From: Pelodera strongyloides
Taxonomy: Eukaryota; Nematoda; Chromadorea; Rhabditida; Rhabditidae
Length of the DNA stretch: 64,000 bases
Assembly (NCBI GenBank): GCA_036852015.1
Contig: JAANDG010000222.1
Coordinates: 124,001-188,000, forward strand
Direction of reading: 5' to 3'
Of the stretch, positions 23,601-34,905 are shown one piece after another. Made by a program: the position numbers and the translations under genes. The first letter of the stretch is position 1, and each line of letters begins with the position of its first letter. The notes beneath the pieces are model-generated. The model was not told the DNA's origin and did not search any database. It saw only the letters and a list, made by a program, of their open reading frames with translations.

Positions 23601-24218
23601 GCTGGATCGGCGCTCGACGTCAGGTTTTATCAGCGGCAGCCTCCGGAGCACGAGGAGTCACGACCTATGTCGGTGTTGCATCATAAACCATCAAGACCTG
23701 GAAAGCCACCAGTGCCATCTCGCCCTCCAAACCTCCCGCGATGTAATGAAATCTACCGTATCCAGTCGGTCCGGTCAACTCTGTCCGCCTACTCTCCGCA
23801 CCTAGCCAGTCAGACAATCAGACACAAAGAGTATGTGGTGGACCAGAGGACTGGGTTGGAGACCGCACTTCATGCTCGCTACTTTCCTGAATCTCCTAGA
23901 AAACAGCGACATCAAGCTGCAAACTACAATAAAGGTACAAACTACAACAACTCTTCCCGACGGGACTATTATGACCGAGAAACGACCGATGCAGAATATT
24001 ACAGTAGGCCAGATGAGCTGAATAATAACAAACAATATGAAAGGGACGATGGATTCTATAGTTATGAAGATGTGGATCTGGACAATGATGAAATAATAGA
24101 GGACCGAAATCAGGCCTTATTAAACGAGAAGATATTAATTGGACGCCCACGACTAGTATCCAACAAGCATAGAAGTAGAAATAGATCGCCCCCTCCGCGT
24201 ACTCACTATAATTGTTAG
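20641..24218 (+). CDS. GRXCR: Glutaredoxin domain-containing cysteine-rich protein (GRXCR-like) with long C-terminal extension
   Basis: Relatives GRXCR1/2 act in actin-based protrusions (hair-cell stereocilia in vertebrates). Eight exons with matching phases: 20641-20727, 21016-21120, 21491-21559, 21683-21808, 22041-22103, 22269-22334, 22742-22827, 23105-24218; 571 residues. Residues 73-172 form a glutaredoxin-like fold (GKIVVYITSCS, then LPMVYVNGQYFG). The active site is a single Cys (C82) rather than CxxC, as in GRXCR proteins. Residues 177-222 hold four CxxC pairs (177/180, 188/191, 208/211, 219/222), the family's C-terminal zinc-ribbon-like module, ending with the signature CAACDQNGIARC. 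About 350 further residues follow in one 1.1-kb exon. They are polar and rich in Ser, Pro, Arg and Asn, and end SPPPRTHYNC; vertebrate GRXCR1 stops soon after the cysteine module. The start codon opens the first exon with a predicted amphipathic helix. Confidence 0.9.
21160..21298. mobile_element. MITE-like palindrome in GRXCR intron 2
   Basis: The left end GACCGTATGCACGAACAGCG and the right end CGCCCGTGCATATGGCC are imperfect inverted repeats, with inner GGGGGCCTCCC / GGGAGGCTGGG arms. Its termini resemble the GAGGCCG family at 8432 and 27069. Confidence 0.55.
22484..22515 (-). repeat. Retroposon 3' tail (GACTCGTTGAT type)
   Basis: Read on the minus strand: GGACTCGTTGATTCAATAAA followed by a TTATTA-type tail. 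The same tail is at 27765-27800 (minus) and 38630-38672 (plus), which suggests 3' ends of one SINE or LINE family. Confidence 0.5.
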
Positions 24219-24222
24219 GTTG

Positions 24223-24339
24223 AAGCGGTATAGCAGGCGTTTTTTTTAAATGTTAGCGATTGTCATATGTAACATTGGAAAGTAGTTGATCTAGCATCTA
24301 ACATACCTTTCATAAACCGGCTGTTTTTACCGCTTTAAT
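24223..24339. mobile_element. MITE, GCGGTATA family, directly after the GRXCR stop codon
   Basis: The left end GAAGCGGTATAGCAGGCG and the right end CCGGCTGTTTTTACCGCTTTAA are inverted. It begins about 4 bases after the GRXCR stop, so it would form the start of that gene's 3' UTR. Confidence 0.65.
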
Positions 24340-25329
24340 TATAAACAAACAACTTCCTTTTGCTAGAAAACTGTGCATAACGAAAGCGTTTGTAAATACC
24401 TGCTACTCGCATAATTTCATCGTTTTTTTCTTTTCTTTTAATAAAATTTAATTGCATCTCGCATTGCCTTTTTCATAATTTTTTATTCTTAATGTATATA
24501 ATACACCATACATCTGTGACCACGTACCGCAAAAAATCACAATATTTATTGCTCCTTCACAGTTCTACTGTAATTCCAATGTATTAAATTAACTAATAAT
24601 TTACAAATTACTTAGTAATTAAATTAAAGAAAATTATACAATATTAGTTTCCGTATTCGCGTATTCCTTGCAATAAAATGTGCAAAGTGCAAATTATCTT
24701 CAAAAAGGCTCGCTCTGATCTGGCACACTTTTGGCACTACCGTCGCACCACATTTCATGCAATTTCACGTCACTTTGCTGAAGGGGGGGGGGGGGGGGGG
24801 GGGGGGGCAAAACAGAGCGGCAAACGTCGTTGTAATTCATATCCATATATACGAATATCACATAAAATGAAAAACGAGTGGATCAACAACATATTTAGGA
24901 TTAATATTTTCCACACTATCTTTCACAGTTGTCGCTGAGACGTTTTGAAAATCAAACCAGTCATAAAACTTCAAGTATCCTCTTTGGTCCTACAGGCATA
25001 AGCTCAAAAGGCTTTAAATATGTATATCAAAGGCTAAAACCTTTAACCTTAAGGAATGTTTAAACTACCATTCTATAGGCTTGGTAATGAACTGAATACT
25101 AACAATTTAAAGCTTGTAATGTAAGAATGTGGAGATCGTAAAAAAAGAAAGACTAGCTAGTAGAATACATCGAAAATCTGTACATAAACGTAACAAACAA
25201 AAATCGCGTTTTGCTAAACCCATTTCATAGGTTTCAAATATATCTTTAAAAAAATTAAAACTCAAAATCACAAAGCCATGCCATATGGCATCGGCAAATT
25301 CCCGACTTATAATTCTACTTATATTCTCT
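24340..25329. other. Convergent intergenic region between GRXCR and KIF3A
   Basis: AT-rich, with a 25-base G run at 24783-24807. It should contain both 3' UTRs. AATAAA-like words occur on the plus strand near 24442 and 24672, and I cannot tell which is used. Confidence 0.5.
24783..24807. repeat. Poly(G) run, 25 bases
   Basis: Uninterrupted G25 in intergenic DNA. Homopolymer length is likely to be error-prone in assembly. Confidence 0.8.
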
Positions 25330-28300
25330 TCATTGTAGTAGCGCCTTCAGACGAGCTGCACTTCGCTCCCTAAACAGTCAAGTAAAGAAACTTATTTATA
25401 AAGCAAATCATTCTTCTATATCAGTATCCATCTAAGGCTGATCTAGGCATGCCTGCGCAGTCCTATCCACATAGGTCCGTTGTTAGTATGTTCAAACCAT
25501 GTAGAATCAAAACGCATGTCACAAAACTCCGTGAGTGCGCCACAGTTGCGCCAAATGAGCGCCTCCCACGTAACTTCCGCGGTTCGCCGCTTCGCACTGC
25601 CGGAACTTTCTTGCGCGGCGATAACGCAAAACTTTAGATTCTACAATGTAAGAAGTCTCACCTTCTGGTATTCCGTGTGGGCGGCCTACTCGTGTTATTT
25701 GACGTATTACTGGCCAATTGAGCATAACTGTGAAACAAAGGAACACTACCCTGGATATCGATCTAAAATTTAATAACTGTAACAAAAAGTTCCGCAAATG
25801 GTAATTTTCTACCCTACCATCTAGATTTAGGAGTCCTTCGATTATCAAAACAGCCAACTTAAGTAGGCCAATCGGAATGAACCAGCGTACGTAAATACGT
25901 CAACGAGTGATGAGCTCAATCCAATTGGCCAACTTACGTAAGTTGGTGATTTAACCTATTACGCGTCAATAATATTCTCATATAATAAGTAGGAATCCGC
26001 ACCTGGTAGGGCGGAGGGGGTGACTGCCTTGCCGTTCTCATATTATTCCCCGTATATGCAATTGCCTTCAATTGCCAGTCTCCAATCTCCTCATTGTATC
26101 CCACATACTTCTCGATCAACTCCACGTACTCGGGAGGAATGTATTCGTCTGAACAAAAAAAAAGTCATTACAATTCCAAAAAAAAGTTTCCGTAGCTCAA
26201 AGAACCAGACTATATTATGAACGGGCGCAGCGCTCACATGGTTCGCCGCTCGATATTTGCACGCGGCAATAAAATGGCGCCCTTGCCATGCCCAAAGGTG
26301 CTCAAATCAATGAGAGGGAAAACATATTGTGCCACAGGAGAGCGGCACTGTAACTGGCGGGAGGCGGAGCTTATTAAGAGCGGGGAGAGACAATTCTAGG
26401 GCGCTAATAAGCAACAACTGACTTATGAGAGTAATATTCAGCAATAGTTCCTTCTTCAGCTGTCTGATGCTCTCCAGAAGTCCCTCAACCTCTCGCTGCT
26501 GCTCACTCTCCATGTCCTCTTGCTCAGCTTTCACCTGGAACAAATACAAATTAAAGGCATAGGTTCACCTCGAATTGCACCTTTTTTTATAATTTATGAT
26601 GATAGTATGACCTATGACGGTCAAAATGCGAAAATTGTAGTAAATTTCCTTTGCTCCCCGTAGTAGGAGAGCTTGCTCAAAAAAAGCTAAACTACCTCGA
26701 ATCTATAAAACAATTGGAGTACCGCAGCCATGGTATGTGGGAAATAGCGCAGCCGGGCTGGAGACGCTAGAAAATACAGGCCCTTTTATCATCCTCTGTC
26801 TATCACAACAATATCTGCACCTCCAGTCCTCCTGCGCTATTTCCCACATACCATGGCTGCGGTACCTCAATTGATTTATAGATTCGAGGTAGTTTAGCTT
26901 TTTTTGAGCAAGCTCTCCTACTACGGGGAGCAAAGGAAATTTACTGCAATTTTCGCATTTTGACCGTCATAGGTCATACTATCAACATAAATTATAAAAA
27001 AAGGTGCAATTCGAGGTGAACCTATCCCTTTAAAGTAGTTTTGGTGGGATCATGAGCTACTGCTCCCTGAGGCCGTTTCACCAACACGCAGGGAGCCCTC
27101 CCTGGCCTCCCCAGGGAGCTAAAGCGTACGTAGAGAGTGCGGGAGCAGGAGATTCAGAGCGCTCGTGAGCCTAGGGAGGGTTCCCTGTGTGTTGGTGAAT
27201 ACGGCCTCTGGTGACGTCGGCTGCTGTAATAAATCAAAACAATCAATAAATATCTCTTACCGCTTTCCACTCAGCGAATACCCTCTTCAACTTTCTCGTC
27301 TTGTCTTCCGCCTCTTCTTGAAGCGAACTCCATCTGAAGCGAATTATTGATTTAACATTGAGCCAAGGGTTCCAGTTGGCGCACCTACCGCGCAACTTTC
27401 GCGCACCCCCTGCACAACCACGGCACAAAATTGTGTTCACCACGAAGTCTTCAATTCAGAATAACGTCACCGAAACATACAGCAAACATTCAGAACTCTC
27501 ACTAACTTTTCCTCCATGTCCTCTCTGTGTTGCGTGTGCTCTCTCAACTTGTCTCGCAGTCTGTTCTCGTACTCTTTCGAGTGATCTAGTTCTCGGTTAC
27601 TCTCCTCGAGTAGACGTGCCTGGAAGCATGTAGACTTTATAATTAATTAATCGTGTGCAGCGATATAATTGTGCCAATACGCGACTGTGACAATAAAGAT
27701 AGATTACTGTAAGATGGTGCATAAAAATATTATAATTTGATTCGACTACCACTATCCAACTTAATAATAATAATAATAATTACTGGTTCAACGAGTCGAC
27801 AGCATTGGCACATTCATCGACGTAGTGGCTAGGAACTCCAGAAGCCAAAAGGTGTCCAACCTTTCATTTCCAAAAACCTTTACAGACATTCTGAGCGAGT
27901 CCACAAAAACTACAGTATACCTGTTCTTCAGCAACGTCCAGCATATTCTCTCCTCCAATCAGCACCTTACTCTCGATCTGCTTCAACTTTTGCTGCAGCG
28001 CTTCATGATCTGCCCGGGCCTGAAGGGTTACTGATTAATTATAAGTAAAGTGGAAGTATAGCTAACAGCGTCTATACCAACTTGTGTGTCAGCTTTCAAG
28101 TGATAAAGCGCATTCCTAACAGGCACAAAACACTTTACCCCTCATAAAGGTGAAACTGCATTTATATCGATCACAAGTGCAGCAATCAAACTATGCCCAG
28201 CATTGCTGTATATTACTACCTCAACCTATATATCGACACAGAGAAACGTATGCAGTACGATTCCCCAGTTTCATGCAAATTCACATCAACTGCACCATTT

Positions 28301-31300
28301 CCAAATTAGAATATCATGTCTTGAGCAAAAATTTGCATAAATTCATTCTAGCTCGTCACGCGATCAAGCCACCGAAGCACATTTTTTTTTGCAAGTATTG
28401 CATATTCCCGCGAACAAGTATTCATATAAGTTTTTTGTGTTCCTTAGCTGCGCCATTCGTAAACCCCGCGGAACCGTCTTTATCCCTTTAAATTCCTCCA
28501 TTTCTTATGCTTTATTTCTCTTTTTCGCGTTTCTCCTTCTCACGTAATTGTCTAATTGACGGCATGCACCTAACACATGTTTATTTATCACATTGTTGCT
28601 TTACTTCAGACCAACTCCAATCAATACCGTTCGAAAGGTCCCAATCAATAAATGGAGGAAGTGAAACTGCTCGAGAAGTCTGCCGTCCAACGAAACAATA
28701 AGAAAGTGATCGAATACGAGGAAGTCGCACTCGACGTAGATGAGGAAGTGCACGGGGTCGGCATTCCTTTCTTTCTTTATCAATGTTTTATTGAGTTCAT
28801 TTTTTTCCTCTTGATAGTGGACTTGACTGAACTTACGAAAATTGCGCGATACATTGTTATAGGGAATATGTATGCCCTTTTTGAAGTTAAGCTGTATTAA
28901 TAGAATGTGTGTTCCTCATTAAGGAAACAACAACAAAAATGGTTAAAAGTTTCCCATTTAAAAGAAAATGATTTTCAAAGTTCATCTTTTCCATAGTAAA
29001 CGCGTTATTTGACCCCCTGGCTTACACGGCAGTGCTGATGGAGCAAAAAATTTAGCATATGGGCAAACATCGGCATATAGCATGCAACAGCGACATATTT
29101 GCATGCAAATGAGAATATTCGAATTTACATATTCAGTCGCCTACTTAAATTCATGGCTGGTGTGGAAACTCTAGTTTCGCAGTTGTTTTGCTCATTTTGA
29201 GTGCCTACATATTCCCTTTATGTTCCCGATAAATGCTACGTTATTCCTCCCAACTACAATTTTACAAAAATTATACAATTTAGTGGCTAGACGACGTTCA
29301 ACTCGTCTGGAGTGACGACGAAGACGTCGAGGAACAGAAGAATGGCCGGAGACCGTGCAGGAGGACACACATCGCACACTTTCTCAAGTTGGTTCAAATC
29401 AATAATACTAATAGACACACATAGAGTAGCCAACTCGAATCCAGGATGGCAGCACCTGCGGGCACCCGCCGCACATCCTAAACGGGGTGTCCTGCGCATC
29501 CACGGCGTCTTTTTTTGTGAGCAGCGACGGCGCGGCGTTTCATCAGTCTATTAATTCAGGCACGTAACCCCCGACGGAGAGCAGGACAAGTTCGCAGTGG
29601 GTGCGGCTCTCACTCTCTTTATGCTCGTCATCATTTTTATCGTTGTTTCGTTGTAAGTAAATTGTTTTCATTTGCTATTTTGTTTTATTGTTTAAGAACT
29701 TACCTTTTTGAGTTCGTTCTCCCGGGCAAGCAAATCTTCGTTCAATTTGTTCCTTTCTTCCTCGTCCATACCTAATTATCACATAATTAACAGATAATTA
29801 GGGTATGGTTCTGAGTAATGCGTGTTTTTGAAAGAGTGTTACAGAAATTAAAATTTCCCAGTAGCATAGCCATAGCATAACGTTCTAGAACAAAATCTTC
29901 GAATAGAAACTATGTTAGCTGCATTAGGATTAGGAAGCATACGAGTATACCAATGTTGGGTCTCAAATAGGCATAATAAATCTTCAAACATCCTAAGAGA
30001 GTCAATGTTTCAATCAGTCAGTTTATGCGCATGGCTACAGACTACGTTGTTTAGAACTTATCCGTAATTTCTTTTGTCAATAAGCTCCACCAAAAGTACT
30101 ACTACAATTTTGGAAAGAAAGTCCGATGTGTAAAGACAAAGATGTGATTGGATTACGGTAGTCATGAATAAATTATTGAAAGCAAGTAATACAGTGAGTA
30201 TCTCCAAAACACCCCACCTTCCATCTGCTCCCTCCTCTTCAGCACACTCTCTTCCATATGTTTCTCACCCACCTTCCATCTGCTCCCTCCTCTTCAGCAC
30301 ACTCTCTTCCATGTCTCTCACCCACCTTCCATCTGCTCCCTCCTCTTCAGCACACTCTCTTCCATGTCTCTCACCCACCTTCCATCTGCTCCCTCCTCTT
30401 CAGCACACTCTCTTCCATGTCTCTCATCTTCTTTTCCCAGGCTGCACCACCGCGTGCCTTCCGAAGTTCCTCCATTGATGCACTCAGAGGTCCATCTTCC
30501 TCGTCTCCTTCTTCTTCTAAAATATCTTTAAGTGTCTGACGCCAGAACCGAACCACGGTCGTTTGGGCAGCACATACACTCTATCCACTTGACCGTGGTG
30601 GACCGATCGCGAGCCCTATCCCATGTCACTTGTCTAGAACAACCGTCAACCCGATTGCGCTACGTAGGTGTCCTGTTTTCAAGGAAGCTACAACCCAACA
30701 GAAAGGTAGTTGGACATCGGTTGTCTCCATGAGCACACATAATTAGCTTAAGTACCTGAATCCATAACGTCCAGAAAGTGTTTATGGTTCTCATATTTAC
30801 CAGAATATACAACTCTAGATCGTAATTTACTACAATGTGATAGAAAGCAATTGCTAAATCAAACAGCAACAAACCAGCTAATTGCCTTCTCAACATCTCG
30901 ATTTCGTTCTGGAATTTGCGTAGAAGTGCATCCTTGGGGTCTTCGTTGATTCTGAACAAAAATATAATTAACCTTTACTTCTATAAACTATTTTTTTTAA
31001 TCCAATTATTCTATACCACATCTTACTAAATAATAAACTCACCTAGCCGCATTCTGGATATTCTTCGCTCGATTTGCATACCGTAGTGTCGAGAGAGTTT
31101 CATCGTAATTGAAAGAGGCTGGACCGATGTTGGCCACCTAGGAGGGCACGGGAATACAGTCATGAAATCACTGACACCTTACAATTAGTCCATTCGATGA
31201 CACACCTTACCTTAGATTAGTTCTTAGTTCTTACCCTAACTCTATAGTCTATAAACGAAGCAGATGCACTGCTAACTAACAATTTTTTACAGTATACCAC

Positions 31301-33281
31301 TTCAAGTATATGTCGAGAATGTCACCTCACTTACGTCACTCATTATCATTTACACTGCTATACTTAAAAAAGAAACAGAAATTTACCATCAATGTCTTCG
31401 AGTTTCCTCCCAAAGAATCCTGGAGTAGTCTAGTCAACTTTGAATTCCTATACGGAATATGTGTGCACTTGCTGTCCACAAGAGCCGAGATCACATTGCC
31501 GAGAGTACTAAATCAAAGTTTTATTTAACAAAAATATCCATTCCATCCATTTTCTCTACTATTTTTTTAGGTTTATTTATGAGGCAAAATCTAACATTGT
31601 CTGAATAAATGCCCTAGTAATATTCTAACATTTCGCTTTGCGCATTGTGTTAACAAATAAATTATCGTATAAATCATATTGGCTACAATTCGTACTATAA
31701 TACGTCTCAATCTCAATGTTAAGCCGCTCGGCGAGTAATACAAAATTACGGTGAAATAAGAGTACTGTAGTCCAGTAAGATCAATAGCACACACAGCAGC
31801 TACAGTACTCCCTCACCTGAGACTCAGATTGATCTTGGCTGCCTCCTTGAGCCTGTCCCCAGTTGCTCCAGTCTTAGACTGTCTCTCACTGCCCGCCAAA
31901 TCAACTAATTGCAGTTTGCCCTAAATATAAGCGTTTTTTTCTTAATGAGCTTATGTGGAATGCGAATTGTTCGGCGGCAAAATCCGTCTCGGACACGCAA
32001 ACAACGAGGAATGAAGTCAAAACCGTTGTAAAAGGTAAGGTAGGAAATGAGTCATTCGTGAAGTTCATTTTTTAACCAGTGGTGATTTCACAAAAATTTA
32101 TCGCTGGGGTAGGTTACAGGCGTCTCCTGTTTAGCGTGCTCTCTCGGCCTTCGCTCGCTGCCTGTCAAAAGCAGAGAAAGCCGAGAGGGCACGCTAAACG
32201 CGGTACAGTACGCGAAACGTGTTACGTTAAATTTTTGTGAAACCGGCCTCAGTTTCCTTACCTGTGTCACGTGCCCTTTATCACAACTCTCCACAGTTAC
32301 TGTAAACATTGCGTGCGAACGAGAACTCTCAATATTCATCATTGTCGAGCCGACTTTTCCTGAAAACAAATGAATGAGTTGGAGTGGTCCGGGTCATCTA
32401 TAAATAAAGGTAAAGGTCCAAACGGTCCATATCCCCATCCCACAAATGGACACAGAAATTTGCATATACTACATGGACATACAATTTTCCTGGACATTCT
32501 TCACAAAATATGTGTCACACCTCTCAAAGAATTCTTACAATTAATGTTAGTAGAAATCTTTTTCGAAATTGCTTACTATTCTTATTTCCATAATCCATGA
32601 TTTTCAGCATTTGACTAGCATTGGAAACAGTCACTGACGATAAATTTTTCACGTAGACTCCCACATCGGCACGCTCCTAGAAATAAGGGTCTTAGAACAA
32701 CACAAAAAACAAACACTTCGATAAAAACTACACAAACTGCAACATATTAACACAATGTAACTACGCATTACGAAAAAGATAACCAGAAATGGGCTAACAA
32801 GGTTTTTTATGCTTGTCTAGACCTACTGGACTACCAATAAGAATCCTATGTAGTTCCGTAAAAGAACCGACAATACAAATCACATACTTTAATTTCCAAA
32901 TTCTGAATGGGTGCTCCCTCTTTGACTAACAAATCTCGTATGTCCTCGTTGTAGATTTCCAAGTACGACACTCGCACCAAGAAACTGAAAAGGAAGGGTA
33001 AAGTTACAGAAATATTCCAGGTTACGGTATCTACGGTAAAATATGGTGGCTTCAGGGCTCGTAATCAAGGATAGTGACGTGAAGGACTGAAGCGAAAAGT
33101 GGAGAGAGAAAGAGAGAATGGGGTTTGTGATGGGACAGACAGAAAGAGAGCGAGAGAGAGAAAGAGAGCGAGAGAGAGAGAGAGAGAGAATGGGGTTTGT
33201 GATGGGATAGACAGAAAGAGAGCGAGAGAGGAGAGAGAGAGAGAGGAAAGAAGCGAGAGGAGAGAAAGAAAGACAGACAGA

Positions 33282-33315
<34 letters not shown>

Positions 33316-33417
33316 TAAAGAGGAGTGCGAGAGAGAGAGAGAGAAAAAGAGAGTCACAGGGGTTAGGAATGGGGACTGGGGACACAGAAAATATATATAT
33401 ATTATATTATATATATA

Positions 33418-33465
<48 letters not shown>

Positions 33466-34731
33466 CGAGAGAGACAGAGTAGAGAGAGAGAGAGAGAGAG
33501 AATAGAGAGAGGATAGATAGATAAAGAGGACACAGAGAGGATAGATAGTAGATAGTACAGAAAAACATCAAACATACGTCTTATCATGCTCACACTTTGC
33601 AATATGGTCAAAAATGTGAGCGAATGAATTGGGAATGATTCCGGGAGCTTTCTCGGGAACTCCCGTCATTGTGAACGTCTTTCCGGTACCCGTTTGTCCG
33701 TATGCAAAGATCGTTCCTGAAATTATCCTGAAGCGTTCCTGAAGCATGAACACCGTGAATATACTCCCAGCACCCAGTGGGAGGTGAGAGAAAGAGCGGG
33801 ATCACACGAATCAGAGACACGCAGAGACAAATTCTCTCAACCGGGGAGAACCACTGTTCGAGCATACCGCCACCGAACGGGGTACAATCATACCTCTTCT
33901 AATACATATGTTACCAACCCGCTGATAGCATCACCATCACGGGTCATTTCTACCTTTCAGCATCAACATAATAAGAAAACCCGGGACTAAAAGAATCAAT
34001 CAATTTACCATTGTATCCTTTGAGAACGTTCTCAACGATAGGCCGCGCGGAGACATTATACACTCTCATTTGATCCGAATTTGCATCAAAGACGGCATCA
34101 AAGGTAAACGAGCGAGATGGTTCCTATAATGTCTCACAGTGAATGTGAAGAAAAACTAACAATGAATTTGAGGTAAGAAATCAACTCTTTTAATCAACCA
34201 CTCGCGTTAGTGCTATAGGTCTCACACCAACCTTGAAGCGCCCATGGTATGCTAACAATAAGCTTACCCCAGCCAGATACCATTGCAATACCGTATAACC
34301 ACACTAGTTGACTACAGTAATTACCTGAGGTGCAATTAGTTTCGTAAGCTGCCTTAGTGTAAATTTGTTGAAACAAATGTCACTTATTTTAGCTTTTGTA
34401 GTGAATTTTCATCTGTTTTTTTTTATTTATTATTATCCATTTATTCGCTGTTAGTGGCCTTATATTGTCAAAACTTGCGCGATACTTTGTTGTCGTAATA
34501 AATGTTATGTTATGTTATGCTAGTGATAGCTGTCACAGCAACCCTGAGCGCTCAGACAAACTTGTATAGCTAATTACCATAGATAATTACCTGAGACGCG
34601 ACCGGATTGGTGATCTGCACAATGTTGTCTGCTTGATCAACCTCCACACAATCAGAATGTCCTTGCTCAATTTCCTGCTCAGAAAGTGGTCGGCATCTCA
34701 CCACCACACGCACTTGCTCCACTTCCTCCAT
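25330..34731 (-). CDS. KIF3A: Kinesin-2 motor subunit, KIF3A orthologue
   Basis: Plus-end microtubule motor subunit of heterotrimeric kinesin-2, which drives anterograde intraflagellar transport. Nineteen exons, all phases agreeing: 34591-34731, 34009-34123, 33578-33716, 32888-32984, 32577-32676, 32262-32359, 31817-31920, 31387-31507, 31043-31137, 30875-30951, 30379-30516, 29704-29771, 27921-28019, 27507-27619, 27261-27333, 26423-26534, 26003-26148, 25662-25762, 25330-25369; 658 residues. N-terminal motor: [11 protein letters not shown]-loop GQTGTGKT (92-99), switch I NIESSRSH (206-213), switch II DLAGSE (237-242), neck [12 protein letters not shown] Glu/Lys coiled-coil stalk follows, with an acidic segment EEEGDEEDG. 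The tail has the KIF3A-specific [18 protein letters not shown] and ends RLKALLQ, like the vertebrate ...SLLQ end. That tail separates it from KIF3B and KIF17. Switch I reads NIESSRSH where most kinesins have NxxSSRSH, which is acceptable. Confidence 0.95.
26551..27033. mobile_element. 483-bp palindromic MITE in a KIF3A intron, TTAA ends
   Basis: Arms of roughly 200 bp. The left begins TTAAAGGCATAGGTTCACCT and the right ends AGGTGAACCTATCCCTTTAA, and the arms also share AAAAAAGCTAAACTACCTCG in inverted form. A short non-palindromic centre separates them. Both outer ends carry TTAA. Confidence 0.9.
27069..27208. mobile_element. MITE, GAGGCCGTATTCACC family, second copy
   Basis: 140 bp; ends GAGGCCGTTTCACCAACACG and GTGTTGGTGAATACGGCCTC. 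The interior matches 8432-8555 (CCCAGGGAGCTAAAG, GATTCAGAGCGC). It lies in the same KIF3A intron as the 26551 element. Confidence 0.85.
27765..27800 (-). repeat. Retroposon 3' tail with (TAA)n, in a KIF3A intron
   Basis: The minus strand reads CGACTCGTTGAACCAGTAA then (TTA)n, matching the tails at 22484 and 38630. Confidence 0.45.
30214..30430. repeat. 53-bp tandem repeat spanning the 3' end and donor site of a KIF3A exon
   Basis: Four near-identical units, period 53 (the leftmost slightly longer), each containing CCACCTTCCATCTGCTCCCT and CCTCTTCAGCACACTCTCTT. On the minus strand each unit repeats the end of exon 11 ([13 protein letters not shown]) plus a donor-like GTGGGTGAG. The unit nearest the exon body supplies the donor at 30378/30379. 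Confidence 0.9.
32078..32250. mobile_element. MITE-like palindrome in a KIF3A intron, GGCCGGTTTCAC ends
   Basis: The right end reads TTTTTGTGAAACCGGCCTC and the left end GGTGATTTCACAAAAATTTA. Inner arms GCGTGCTCTCTCGGC / GCCGAGAGGGCACGC. The terminus resembles the GAGGCCGTATTCACC family, while the interior differs. Confidence 0.7.
33097..33560. repeat. Compound GA / TA / GATA microsatellite in a KIF3A intron
   Basis: (GA)n with GTTTGTGATGGGA insertions repeated twice (33120 and 33190), then (TA)n at about 33391-33461, then GA/GATA repeats. It lies between exons 3 and 4. Open frames here are repeat artefacts. Confidence 0.85.
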
Positions 34732-34798
34732 TACTAAGGGAGCAACCAATACCGGGACCTTTAAAATAATAATAATAATAATAATAATAACAATAATA

Positions 34799-34835
<37 letters not shown>

Positions 34836-34905
34836 GTTTCGTCTAAGAAACACGCGTGATCCACTTCCTTCATCACTAAGGGAGCACTCAATACCCTCAC
34901 AACCT
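34717..34905. repeat. Duplicated KIF3A start region separated by (TAA)n
   Basis: 34717-34750 (carrying the start codon) and 34859-34894 are near copies (CCACTTCCT..CAT.ACTAAGGGAGCA, then CAATACC). They flank a (TAA)n microsatellite at about 34762-34833. The upstream copy also encodes ATG AAG GAA GTG but runs into unrelated codons. Confidence 0.75.

Noticed and set aside
25519..25857. Single-exon minus-strand protein here
   Set aside because: The true KIF3A exon 25662-25762 lies in another phase and joins its neighbours; this frame is a shadow.
33052..33611. Arg/Glu and Ser/Leu frames around the GA/TA microsatellite
   Set aside because: Simple-repeat translations inside a KIF3A intron.
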